A model generated the notes under the pieces. That model worked only from the letters and a program-made list of their open reading frames with translations. It searched no databases and was not told the DNA's origin. A stretch of DNA of 64,000 nucleotides from Streptomyces sp. TRM70350 (GTDB lineage: Bacteria; Actinomycetota; Actinomycetes; Streptomycetales; Streptomycetaceae). Shown here in pieces: positions 56,777 to 64,000 of the stretch (its first letter is position 1; each line of letters starts with the position of its first letter). The position numbers and the translations under genes are program-made. The DNA lies in the NCBI RefSeq assembly GCF_019219825.1, contig NZ_JAHUXH010000004.1:310001-374000 (forward strand). Reading direction: 5' to 3'.

Positions 56777-57415
56777 ATGGTGCCGACCGATCGACTCGTG
56801 GCCTTCGCCGCGATGTCGTTCCTGCTGATCGTGGTTCCCGGACCGAGTGTGCTCTTCGTGATCGGGCGGGCCCTGGCGCAGGGGCGCCGGGCCGCGCTGA
56901 CCACGGTCGTGGGGAACACCCTGGGCGCGTACGTCCTCGTGGTCGCCGTGGCGTTCGGCGTCGGTGCCGTCGTGGAGCGGTCGGCCGTCGTCTTCATGGC
57001 GCTGAAGCTCGCGGGCGCCGCCTACCTGATCCACCTGGGCGTCCGGGCGATACGGCAGCGGCATGCGCTGCGGGCCGCGTTCGGCGGGGCGGAGGTCGCC
57101 CACGGGCGGCTGCGCACGCTGTGGGAGGGGTTCGCGGTCGGGGTGACCAACCCGAAGACGATCGTGTTCTTCGCCGCCGTACTGCCCCAGTTCGTCGACC
57201 GCGGGCAGGGGCACGTCATCACGCAGATGCTGCTGCTCGGCCTGGTCTTCAACCTCATCGCCGTCGCCTGTGACAGCGTCTGGGGGCTGGCGGCGGCCGG
57301 TGCGCGCAGCTGGTTCGCCCGTTCCCCGGGGCGGCTCGCGGCCGTCGGCGGCGCCGGCGGCCTGACCATGATCGGCCTCGGCGTGACGGTCGCGGCGACC
57401 GGCCGCGAGGACTAG
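56777..57415 (+). CDS. LysE family translocator
   Basis: A 212-residue membrane protein with about six transmembrane segments and the family phrase 'VPGPSVLFVIGRAL' near the N-terminus and 'GVTNPKTIVFFAAVLPQFV' in the middle. LysE/RhtB proteins export amino acids or related metabolites. No clear ribosome site; ATG 56777 is chosen over GTG 56768 because the first membrane helix follows it at the usual distance. Only 41 bases separate it from ogt. Confidence 0.85.
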   Translation: MVPTDRLVAFAAMSFLLIVVPGPSVLFVIGRALAQGRRAALTTVVGNTLGAYVLVVAVAFGVGAVVERSAVVFMALKLAGAAYLIHLGVRAIRQRHALRAAFGGAEVAHGRLRTLWEGFAVGVTNPKTIVFFAAVLPQFVDRGQGHVITQMLLLGLVFNLIAVACDSVWGLAAAGARSWFARSPGRLAAVGGAGGLTMIGLGVTVAATGRED

Positions 57416-57494
57416 CCCTGTCGTCACATTCCCGTCTGCCCGGCGACGCCCGGCACGCACGGCCCGGACGCCCGCAAGCACACCCGATCCGCCC

Positions 57495-57977
57495 TCAGCC
57501 CCAGATCACCGCGCCCAGCCACGCGGCCATGATCAGCAGGCAGGTGAACAGCTCCGCGAGCACACCGGAGCCGCCCGAGCGCATCGCCGTGCGCAGGGCG
57601 GCGCGGGCCTCGCCGTGGCGGCCGAGACGGAGGCGTTCGCTGAGGTAGATCCCGGCCATGAAGCCGGGGATCGCGCCGAAGACGGGCACGACGACGAAGC
57701 CGACGAACGCGCCGAGTCCGGCGTACACCGCCATCCGGGGGGTGGCGCCGCTCTCCTCGAGCCGGCGGGGCGGCAGGGCCCAGCGCACCACCTGCGACAG
57801 CAGCAGCGCGACGGTGGCGCCGACCAGCACGAACCAGGCGACCGGCCGTGGATCCTGCAGCGCCCACCACATCACCGCGGCCCACACCAGCCACGAGCCC
57901 GGAACACCGGGCACCAGAACTCCGCACAGGCCGAACACCATGACCAGGCCGGCCAGCAGGAGCTGCCACACTCCCAT
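57495..57977 (-). CDS. DUF456 membrane protein
   Basis: A 160-residue protein of about four or five transmembrane segments, Gly/Pro rich, beginning 'WQLLLAGLVMVFGLCGVLVPGVPGSWLVW' (in part) and with 'GAFVGFVVVPVFGAIPGFMAG', the hallmark of DUF456. The function of the family is not known. The gene stands alone, convergent with the LysE gene. Confidence 0.85.
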   Translation of the reverse strand: MGVWQLLLAGLVMVFGLCGVLVPGVPGSWLVWAAVMWWALQDPRPVAWFVLVGATVALLLSQVVRWALPPRRLEESGATPRMAVYAGLGAFVGFVVVPVFGAIPGFMAGIYLSERLRLGRHGEARAALRTAMRSGGSGVLAELFTCLLIMAAWLGAVIWG

Positions 57978-58207
57978 CCGCCCAGCCTGCCGGAGCCCGG
58001 GGGAGCTCGCAGGCCGTCAGCGTTTCCGGGCCCGACGGTTCTCCTGCTCGGGGGGAACCGCCCGGCGATCTCCATCGCACGGACGTACGCCTCACCTCGA
58101 CACCCCGTACGACGGCTCACCGGCACACCGTTCGAACACGGCCGGGCCGCGCCGCATTTTCCGAACGCCCCGTTTTCATCCGGCCCGTGCGGTGGACAAT
58201 TGGGGGC

Positions 58208-59509
58208 ATGAGCCAGCAGGGGGGAAGGCCCACCGGTCACTCCGACGACTGGTGGGGGCAGCTGTACGACGACACCACCGAGGACACGGGCCCCACGCGC
58301 ACGCCCGACTCACTCGACGACCGCTTCGCCTCGGCCTCGGGCGCGGTGACGGGACCGCCGGGCGCCTCCGGCGTCCTACCGGCGCCCCGCGACGCCGGAA
58401 CCACCCCCTCCATACCCACCCCACCCACCCCACCCACGCCCCACGGCCCCACCACCTCCGCCACCGGCACCGCGGCCCCCACCTTCGCGGAGCCACCCCA
58501 ACCGACCCCACCCCCACCGACCCGCCTGAGCCCCGTCACCCCCACCCCGCTCCACCACGTGGGCTCCGGCCCACCCACCTACGACCCCGAACCCACCGCC
58601 CTCCCGCCCGCCGACCCCGACGACCTCGGCAGCCTCGTCGCCGACACCGTGCTGGACGGCGCCCACTACGGGGCCTGCACGCTGCGCGCCGCCTCCGTGC
58701 GCGGGGACTCCGCGCGGTACCGGGGCGAACCCCGCCGCGACTCGCTGCTCACCGCGCGGTTCGGCACCGGCGACGACGCCCTCGTGCTGGTCGCGATGGC
58801 CACCGGCGCGCGCGCCACCGCCGGGGCGCACCGCGCCGCCGCCGAGGTGTGCCGGTGGATCGGGCGGGCCGTAGGGCGCAGTCATGTGCGGCTCGCCGAG
58901 GACATCCGGGCCGGCCGGCGCGGTGACCTGAAGTCCGGCCTGCACCGCCTCACCGACCGCAGCCTCGGCAAACTCCGCGCCGGCGCCGCCGAACAGGGCC
59001 TCAGGCCCGACGAGTACGCCGCCACCCTGCGCTGCCTGCTCCTGCCCGCCGACCCCGGATGCCGTACCCGCGTCTTCTTCGGCGTCGGCGCCGGCGGCCT
59101 GTTCCGGCTGCGCGACGGCGCCTGGCAGGACATCGAGCCGCAGGTCGGCGAGGTCACCGGCGAACCCGTCCTCGGCTTCGGCTCACCCCCGTCCGAGACC
59201 TCCGGCGGCGACCGGCTCACCATGGACCTCGGCATCCCGACCCCGCCGAGCCCCTACGAACCGGCTCCCGAACCGCCCCGCGAGCCCTTCCGCTTCCGCG
59301 CCTCCGTCGCGCGGCCGGGCGACACCCTCCTGATGTGCACCGAGGGCCTGGCCGAGCCGCTGCGCGGGGAGCCGGAGCTGCCCGCGCATCTGTGTGAGCG
59401 GTGGTCGGCGGCGCAGCCGCCGGGTCTCGCCGCCTTCCTCGCCGACACCCAGGTGCGGGTGAAGGGCTACGCCGACGACCGTACGCTGGCGGCCGTCTGG
59501 GAGGCGTGA
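58208..59509 (+). CDS. PP2C-like protein phosphatase domain protein with Pro-rich N-terminus
   Basis: A 433-residue protein. Residues 1-140 are polar, with long Pro/Thr runs ('TPPTPPTPHGPTT'), and look disordered. From about 150 the sequence is like a divergent PP2C domain ('GACTLRAASVRGDSARYRGEPRRDS', 'FGTGDDALVLVAMATG', 'ADDRTLAAVW' at the end). Several metal-binding Asp residues of active PP2C enzymes cannot be placed with certainty, so activity is uncertain. GGGGG lies before ATG 58208. It sits upstream of an ATP-binding regulator, which suggests a role in signalling. Confidence 0.8.
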   Translation: MSQQGGRPTGHSDDWWGQLYDDTTEDTGPTRTPDSLDDRFASASGAVTGPPGASGVLPAPRDAGTTPSIPTPPTPPTPHGPTTSATGTAAPTFAEPPQPTPPPPTRLSPVTPTPLHHVGSGPPTYDPEPTALPPADPDDLGSLVADTVLDGAHYGACTLRAASVRGDSARYRGEPRRDSLLTARFGTGDDALVLVAMATGARATAGAHRAAAEVCRWIGRAVGRSHVRLAEDIRAGRRGDLKSGLHRLTDRSLGKLRAGAAEQGLRPDEYAATLRCLLLPADPGCRTRVFFGVGAGGLFRLRDGAWQDIEPQVGEVTGEPVLGFGSPPSETSGGDRLTMDLGIPTPPSPYEPAPEPPREPFRFRASVARPGDTLLMCTEGLAEPLRGEPELPAHLCERWSAAQPPGLAAFLADTQVRVKGYADDRTLAAVWEA

Positions 59510-59864
59510 GCGCGGACCCTGTGGCGGCACGAGGAGACCGCCGCCGTGCCGTACGGATTCGGCCAGTCTTGTCGGCGGCGGTACGGCGGCCCGCCGGTGG
59601 ATGTCGAGAAGCAGCGGTCACACGGGCGTAGTCGCTACGGCAGGATCGGAAGCCCCGCGTCGGCAGTTGGGGCGATCCGCGAGGGGCCGGGCCGCGCCCG
59701 GCGGGCGGGCGGGCGTCGGGTGGGGCGCCCGGGGCGGGCGCGGCCGTGGCCGAACAGCCGGTCGTTGACCATTCCACATGACTGTCCCGGTGCTCATCGG
59801 GCAAGGATCCCCGTGAACGTGTTCGAGCAGGAGGGGAACCGACATCGGCACGCGGGCGGGGGAC
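59510..59864. other. Intergenic region upstream of the ATP-binding regulator
   Basis: About 355 bases. The last 100 bases are less GC-rich and hold TTGACC near 59765, a possible -35 element for the next gene. No gene is supported here. Confidence 0.45.
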
Positions 59865-60353
59865 ATGAAGAGGCAGGCACGAGGGGGCGGTCCCACGGCG
59901 TTCGGGGCCTTCTCGGCAGGGACGGTGGAGGAAGAGACCGACGGCGCCACGGACCAGGCACAGGCGCCGCAACTGAGGCGCAGACTCGGGCGGGCGGACC
60001 TGAGGGCGGTCCCGGAGGCCCGCAGACAGCTGCGCGACCTGCTGCGGCACTGGGGACAGCCCGGGCGGGCGGAGATAGCGGAACTGCTCACCAGCGAACT
60101 CGTCACCAACGCGATCGTCCACACCGACGACGACGCCGTCCTGACGGCCACCGTCGAGCCCCGTGGACTGCGGGTGGAGGTACGGGACTTCGTGGCCCGC
60201 CCGCCGCGACCGCGGATGGCGAACGCCGACGAACACACGCACGGCAGGGGGCTGGTGCTGGTGGAGTCCCTCGCGGACGCGTGGGGCGTACGGCCGCACG
60301 GGGTGGGCAAGTCGGTGTGGTTCGAACTCCACGCGGACGCGGACGCCGCCTGA
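59865..60353 (+). CDS. ATP-binding regulator (HATPase, RsbW-like)
   Basis: A 162-residue protein. The N-terminal 40 residues are polar; the rest is a GHKL ATPase domain with the N box 'LLTSELVTNAIVHT', the G1-like 'VEVRDFVARPP' and the G2 'GRGLVLVESLADAWGV'. Single-domain proteins of this type in Streptomyces act as anti-sigma kinases or partners of PP2C phosphatases. A GGGGGA stretch precedes ATG 59865. The nearby PP2C-like gene upstream may be a functional partner. Confidence 0.88.
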   Translation: MKRQARGGGPTAFGAFSAGTVEEETDGATDQAQAPQLRRRLGRADLRAVPEARRQLRDLLRHWGQPGRAEIAELLTSELVTNAIVHTDDDAVLTATVEPRGLRVEVRDFVARPPRPRMANADEHTHGRGLVLVESLADAWGVRPHGVGKSVWFELHADADAA

Positions 60354-60402
60354 ACGGCACGGGGTGCGGCCCGCGTCGGACCGCACCCCCGTCCCGTGCC
60401 GT
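60354..60402. terminator. Bidirectional terminator
   Basis: ACGGCACGGG pairs with CCCGTGCCGT, and inside it GTGCGG pairs with CCGCAC, giving a two-part stem immediately after the plus-strand stop and 6 bases before the minus-strand stop of the DUF2637 gene. Confidence 0.8.
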
Positions 60403-60408
60403 CCGGCA

Positions 60409-61455
60409 CTAGCCGAACTGCTGCTCCAGGTCCTTCAGCTTGCGCTCAAGGGAGTCGAGACGCGGGAGGGCCATGGTGTCGTCCTCCGCGGTGAGGTCGA
60501 GGGTGACCGGCTCAGCGCCGCTGCGTACGGGCTGAAGTGAGGGCCGCGCGCGGACGGGCAGTTGCTCCGCCGTGGATATGGCGGGCTCCGCGGAGATGCG
60601 TTCGGCGCCCTGCTCCACCGTGGGCAGCTCGACGTGCCGTCCGCCGCCCCGGCCGACGAACCCGCGACCGTGGCCCCGGCTGATCGCCTTGAGCTGCGCG
60701 CGCTCCAGCCGCTGCTGCTCGCGCCGCCGCAGCCGGGCCTGCTCCTTCTGCCGCTTGTCCTCGCGCACCTCGTCGACCGCCTCGTCGAGCGTGCGGACGC
60801 CTTCCAGGAGCATCAGCGACCAGGCCTTGTACGTCTCACGCGGCGCCCGCAGCCAGCGGACGATGCGGATCTGCGGCAGCGGGCGCGGAATCAGGCCCTG
60901 CTCGCGCAGCGCCGCCCGGCGGGTCTGCTTCAGGGCGCGGTCGAAGAGGACCGCCGCCGACAGGGACATGCCCGCGAAGAAGTGGGGGGCGCCGTCGTGG
61001 CCGAGGCCGCGGGGGGCGTGCACCCAGTTGAACCAGGCCGCCGCGCCCGCGAACGTCCACACCAGTATCCGCGAGCCGAGCGCCGCGTCGCCGTGGCTGG
61101 CCTCGCGCACCGCGAGCACGGAACAGAACATCGCCGCGCCGTCCAGGCCGAACGGCACCAGATACTCCCAGCCGCCGGAGAGGCCGAGGTTCTGCTGGCC
61201 GAAGCCGACGAGGCCTTTGAAGGAGAGGGCCGCGGCGACCGCGGCACAGCAGAAGAGGAGCACATAGGAGGCGGTGCCGTAAATGGCCTCCTTGCGCCTG
61301 CGGCGTTCCTCCGCGCGCTCCCACGAGTCGTCCGCGCTCGTGTCCTTCCCCGCGGAACGCTTGCCGCGCTGGAGTACCGCAACCGCCGTCAGCATGCCCG
61401 CGAGCAGTACGGCGCACGGCAGCAGCCAGTTCAGCGATATGTCGGTCAGTCTCAT
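60409..61455 (-). CDS. DUF2637 membrane protein (Spd-like)
   Basis: A 348-residue protein. One N-terminal membrane helix (about 8-28) is followed by an Arg/Glu-rich stretch and then three more helices (about 58-175) with 'FGLDGAAMFCSVLAVREASHGDAALG' (split), the DUF2637 pattern, also found in plasmid-spread proteins of Streptomyces. The C-terminal half is basic, with a coiled-coil-like 'EDKRQKEQARLRRREQQRLE', and ends in a Leu-zipper-like 'LDSLERKLKDLEQQFG'. AAGGGACC precedes ATG 61455. The role is unknown. The 291-base region upstream (61456-61746) holds GTTGAGTTCGAATAAGACT, a possible promoter, but no gene. Confidence 0.82.
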   Translation of the reverse strand: MRLTDISLNWLLPCAVLLAGMLTAVAVLQRGKRSAGKDTSADDSWERAEERRRRKEAIYGTASYVLLFCCAAVAAALSFKGLVGFGQQNLGLSGGWEYLVPFGLDGAAMFCSVLAVREASHGDAALGSRILVWTFAGAAAWFNWVHAPRGLGHDGAPHFFAGMSLSAAVLFDRALKQTRRAALREQGLIPRPLPQIRIVRWLRAPRETYKAWSLMLLEGVRTLDEAVDEVREDKRQKEQARLRRREQQRLERAQLKAISRGHGRGFVGRGGGRHVELPTVEQGAERISAEPAISTAEQLPVRARPSLQPVRSGAEPVTLDLTAEDDTMALPRLDSLERKLKDLEQQFG

Positions 61456-61746
61456 CTGGGGTCCCTTGCATTGGGATAGGGCGTAACGCCCGCCATGGTG
61501 GCCCAAACCCACCGGCCCTCAGGGGGTTTCGGGGCAAGAGGCCGCCAACGAAGTGCAAGGGGATGCCCGGGGCGGCGTTCTGCTCGAACTGCCGCTTGAG
61601 GGGCGGGAGTTGAGTTCGAATAAGACTACCCGTACCGGTGGTTCCACGAAAAGTTCCCGCGACACGTGAGGAAGGTGTGAATTCCCTGTCCCTGTGTGGC
61701 GCTGCGGGCATGCGGGACGCGGACGATCCTACGGGATGTGGGGGAC

Positions 61747-62595
61747 TCAACCGGCCACAGTGGCCAGGAGTTTGCTGACGCGGTCCGCGTCGCAGGTTCG
61801 CGGGCAGGTGGCGCAGGTGTCCTCGGGGCGGAGGGTGTAGAACAGGCAGCAGCTCGCCCGGTCCCGGGTGGGCAGCTTCTCGCCGTTGGGGCCGGTGAGT
61901 TCGCGGAAGGCGGCCGAGCCGGCGTACGGCTTGGTCGCGCCCGGCAGCAGCAGCTCCAGTTCGTGGCGGGCGCGGTCCTGCTCGCCGAGGAGGTGGGCGA
62001 CGTACCACAGGCCCTCGACGATCTCGTCGGTCGCCATGCCCCACAGGGCGCGGCCACGGCGGCGCATCCGCGGGCCGAACGCGGCGAGGACCGGTTCGAG
62101 GTGCTCGGCGACCGCCGCGCGCACCTCGGCCCGCAGGGCCTCCTCGTCCGGCACCACCGTGGCGCCGGGCAGGGCGGCGGCGGGGTCGCCGGGGAGGCAG
62201 GCGAAGCCGTGCGGGCGGACCGCCAGATGGCCCATGGCCAGGCCGGGGGCCGTGCGGTCGTACGCGACATGCGTCACGGGGTAGCGGGGGACGCGGCGGC
62301 TGAGGAACCACGGGACGGTGATCAGGAGGCAGGCCGGCCAGGCGTAGCGGTGCAGGCCGAAGCTGGCGATCACGTCGGGGCGGGCGCGTTGGCCGTAGTC
62401 GCGGATGACCTGGGCGTCGTCGTGGGCGAGGAAGTCGTCGAGGGTGGTGCTGTCTGCGGCGAGGGCGGCGCTGGTGATCCATCCGGGGCCGGCGGGGAAG
62501 GGCTCGGTGGGGTGCAGTTCCGTGATGCCCAGGCTGGGGACGGCCTCCGCGAGACGGGCGTACGCGTCCGCTGTGGCCGAGGCGGGCGTGGGCAT
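61747..62595 (-). CDS. FhuF-like ferric-siderophore reductase
   Basis: A 282-residue protein ending with a 2Fe-2S motif of the form CC-x10-C-x2-C ('SCCLFYTLRPEDTCATCPRTC' without its last residues), as in FhuF, which reduces ferric iron in siderophores in the cytoplasm. The N-terminal part is typical of the IucA/FhuF-like family of actinobacteria ('RYAWPACLLITVPWFLSRRVP'). ATG 62595 is used; an in-frame start lies 15 bases upstream. A perfect iron box (62634-62650) lies 39 bases upstream, so it should be repressed by a DmdR/IdeR-type protein when iron is plentiful. Confidence 0.88.
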   Translation of the reverse strand: MPTPASATADAYARLAEAVPSLGITELHPTEPFPAGPGWITSAALAADSTTLDDFLAHDDAQVIRDYGQRARPDVIASFGLHRYAWPACLLITVPWFLSRRVPRYPVTHVAYDRTAPGLAMGHLAVRPHGFACLPGDPAAALPGATVVPDEEALRAEVRAAVAEHLEPVLAAFGPRMRRRGRALWGMATDEIVEGLWYVAHLLGEQDRARHELELLLPGATKPYAGSAAFRELTGPNGEKLPTRDRASCCLFYTLRPEDTCATCPRTCDADRVSKLLATVAG

Positions 62596-62633
62596 GCGGG
62601 GACCACCCAATCGGAGACGTGCGGGGCTGCTTG

Positions 62634-62650
62634 AAGGTAAGGCTTACCTT
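62634..62650. promoter_or_regulatory. Iron box (DmdR/IdeR operator)
   Basis: AAGGTAAGGCTTACCTT is a 17-base palindrome with one central unpaired base and fits the DtxR-family iron box. It lies 39 bases upstream of the FhuF-like gene, where repressor binding would block its promoter. Confidence 0.8.
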
Positions 62651-62762
62651 AGCTGAAGTGGGTGGGATTTGAACGGGTGGGTTCTGCGCCTAAGGTGCTT
62701 GACGGATGAGTAACAAGCCGCCGTAATGACCCCAAGTACTGACACGTCCGGAGGAGGACCCC

Positions 62763-63530
62763 GTGAAGCGAGGCGCGGTGCCGTACGTGCGGGTGCCGGT
62801 GCAGCCCGCGGCTGCGGAGGTGGAACGGGGGCGGGAGCGGGGCGGTGCCGCTGGGGGTGTGCGGGGGGAGCACACGCACAGTGAGCAGCCGGTTCGGGCG
62901 GTGGTGCAGCGGGCGTCCGTGCGGGGGCAGATCCTTGACGCGTTGCGTACGGCGTTGGTGACGGGGGAGCTGCGGCCGGGGGAGGTGTACTCGGCGCCGG
63001 CGCTGGGGGAGCGGTTCGGGGTGTCCGCGACGCCCGTGCGGGAGGCCATGCAGCAGCTGGCCTTGGAGGGGGCGGTCGAGGTGGTGCCCAACCGGGGGTT
63101 TCGGGTGGTCCAGCGGGATGCTGGTGAGCTGGCCGAACTGGCGGAGGTGCGGGGGCTGATCGAGGTTCCTGTCATTCTGCGGCTGGCTCGTACGGTGTCC
63201 GCGGAGCGGTGGGCGGAGTTGCGGCCGTTGGCCGAGGCGACGGTGCGGGCGGCTTCGTCCGGGTGCCGGGCGACGTATGCGGAGGCCGATCGGGCCTTTC
63301 ACCGGGCTGTGCTGGGGCTTGCGGGGAACGCGCAGTTGGTGCGGATCGCTGACGATGTGCACCGGCGGGTGCAGTGGCCGCTGGTGGCGGCTTCGCGTGG
63401 GCGTACGGAGCTGATGGCGGATGCCGCTGAGCATGCCGCGCTGCTGGATGCGCTGGTGGTGCGGGATCTGGAGGTGGTGCGGGTGCTGGTGGAGGGGCAC
63501 TTCGGTGCCTGCGGCGGCCTGCTCGGCTGA
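62763..63530 (+). CDS. GntR family transcriptional regulator (FadR/FCD subgroup)
   Basis: A 255-residue regulator. After a polar 45-residue N-terminal tail comes the winged helix ('LVTGELRPGEVYSAPALGERFGVSATPVREAMQQL' region, about 65-105) and then the helical FCD ligand domain with 'EADRAFHRAVLGLAGN' and C-terminal 'EHAALLDALVVRD' His residues, which bind metal and an organic acid in this class. GGAGGA lies 5-6 bases before GTG 62763. The target genes are not in view. The upstream region is shared with the iron box, but regulation by iron is not implied. Confidence 0.9.
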   Translation: MKRGAVPYVRVPVQPAAAEVERGRERGGAAGGVRGEHTHSEQPVRAVVQRASVRGQILDALRTALVTGELRPGEVYSAPALGERFGVSATPVREAMQQLALEGAVEVVPNRGFRVVQRDAGELAELAEVRGLIEVPVILRLARTVSAERWAELRPLAEATVRAASSGCRATYAEADRAFHRAVLGLAGNAQLVRIADDVHRRVQWPLVAASRGRTELMADAAEHAALLDALVVRDLEVVRVLVEGHFGACGGLLG

Positions 63531-63938
63531 GTGGGGGTTGCTGTAGCGCCTACGGTGCGGGGTGTGGGTCGGGGCCGCGCCGGGGGTGTCCGTCCTCGGA
63601 ACGGCGCGGAATCGGTCACTCACCAACTCGCCCGTGTTGACGCGCCACCGCTGCGGGCGGACACCCCCCGACACGTCCCCTTCCGTGCGTACGCGAGTGC
63701 CGCCATCGCCGTGGTGGCGCGCGCGGTCCGCGTCGGCTGCGGGCAGGGCGTGTGCCGCCCAGGCGCGGGCATTCGTGCCTCCTGGCGCGGACGGGTGGGC
63801 GCGGGCGGCACCCTGCAGCGCCGGGCCGGGCAGCATCCCCGTCTCGGCCGCAGCGCGGGCGGCTGCGGGCTGTCGTGCCGCTGGGGCGGCACGGGCGGGC
63901 GTACGTCGTCCGGGCTGAGGAGCGTTCCGGCCTTGGTG
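63531..63938. other. Region without a supported gene
   Basis: About 400 bases after the GntR gene, open in several frames because of high GC. No frame has a ribosome site, family resemblance or good codon bias. It may hold the 3' end and terminator of the converging minus-strand gene. Confidence 0.4.
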
Positions 63939-64000
63939 CTACGCCGTTGCCGCTCCCGGTGTCGGGGGTGCCAGTTGGGTTGCGAGCCAGGTGGGGACTC
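63939..64000 (-). CDS. C-terminal end of a minus-strand gene running off the window
   Basis: On the minus strand the frame reads VPTWLATQLAPPTPGAATA followed by TAG (complement of 63939-63941), with strong third-position GC. Only about 20 residues are in view, so the product cannot be named. It could be chance, but the codon pattern favours a real C-terminus. Confidence 0.4.
   Translation of the reverse strand, partial: VPTWLATQLAPPTPGAATA

Noticed and set aside
63531..63938. Plus-strand frame of about 118 codons after the GntR gene
   Set aside because: Ala/Arg-rich composition, no ribosome site and no family match; typical of non-coding GC-rich DNA.

Overview
The window is chromosomal DNA from a streptomycete or close relative. 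GC content is very high, with strong third-position GC bias. GTG and TTG starts are frequent, there are many Tat and Sec-exported carbohydrate enzymes, and several genes carry the rare TTA codon. No tRNA, rRNA, CRISPR array, insertion sequence or prophage gene was recognised.

Layout. 1-4.5 kb: end of a truncated gene, a Tat-exported alginate-lyase-like protein, a type-B carboxylesterase and a LacI regulator. 4.6-8.2 kb: homocysteine S-methyltransferase, a cytochrome P450, a class F sortase and its likely wall-anchored substrate. 8.4-19.3 kb: secreted or membrane-bound carbohydrate-active proteins: a beta-strand-repeat protein, two GH43 enzymes, a CE12 esterase, a DUF2264 protein and a secreted GH65 enzyme. 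19.8-24.4 kb: a four-gene operon of a secreted TNT-domain (NADase-type) protein, a pyranose-2-oxidase-like flavoenzyme, a TIM-barrel isomerase-like protein and an FG-GAP beta-propeller protein. 24.5-28.3 kb: a secreted phosphodiesterase-type enzyme with a jacalin-like domain, facing a Tat-exported PHP phosphoesterase and a small unknown protein. 28.5-40.9 kb: a long minus-strand run of ROK regulator, GH30 galactanase-like enzyme, sugar ABC importer, beta-galactosidase, three-gene ABC-2 exporter and a HIT-like protein.

41-46.4 kb: alditol oxidase, an unassigned radical SAM enzyme, a decayed ECF sigma gene, an 81-bp tandem repeat, and a membrane protein joining a sigma-like region, an anti-sigma zinc motif and an extracellular cellulose-binding domain. 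46.4-53.4 kb: two paralogous XylF-like binding proteins, divergently placed. One is translationally coupled to a SpoIIE-type phosphatase, the other to an ABC ATPase and permease. 53.5-64 kb: mostly housekeeping genes: rsgA, ada-alkA and ogt DNA repair genes, LysE and DUF456 membrane proteins, PP2C and HATPase regulators, a DUF2637 protein, an iron-box-controlled FhuF-like reductase and a GntR regulator.

How it works together. The GH43_24 exo-beta-1,3-galactanase-like, GH43 arabinofuranosidase-like, GH30 beta-1,6-galactanase-like, DUF2264 and LacZ enzymes plus the sugar importer look like a split locus for type II arabinogalactan or pectin side chains. The pyranose-oxidase operon resembles, in part, the fungal route from glucose to glucosone and on to dehydrated antibiotic pyranones. 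Its propeller gene has two TTA codons, which suggests bldA-dependent developmental timing. These pathway assignments are inferences from protein families and gene order.
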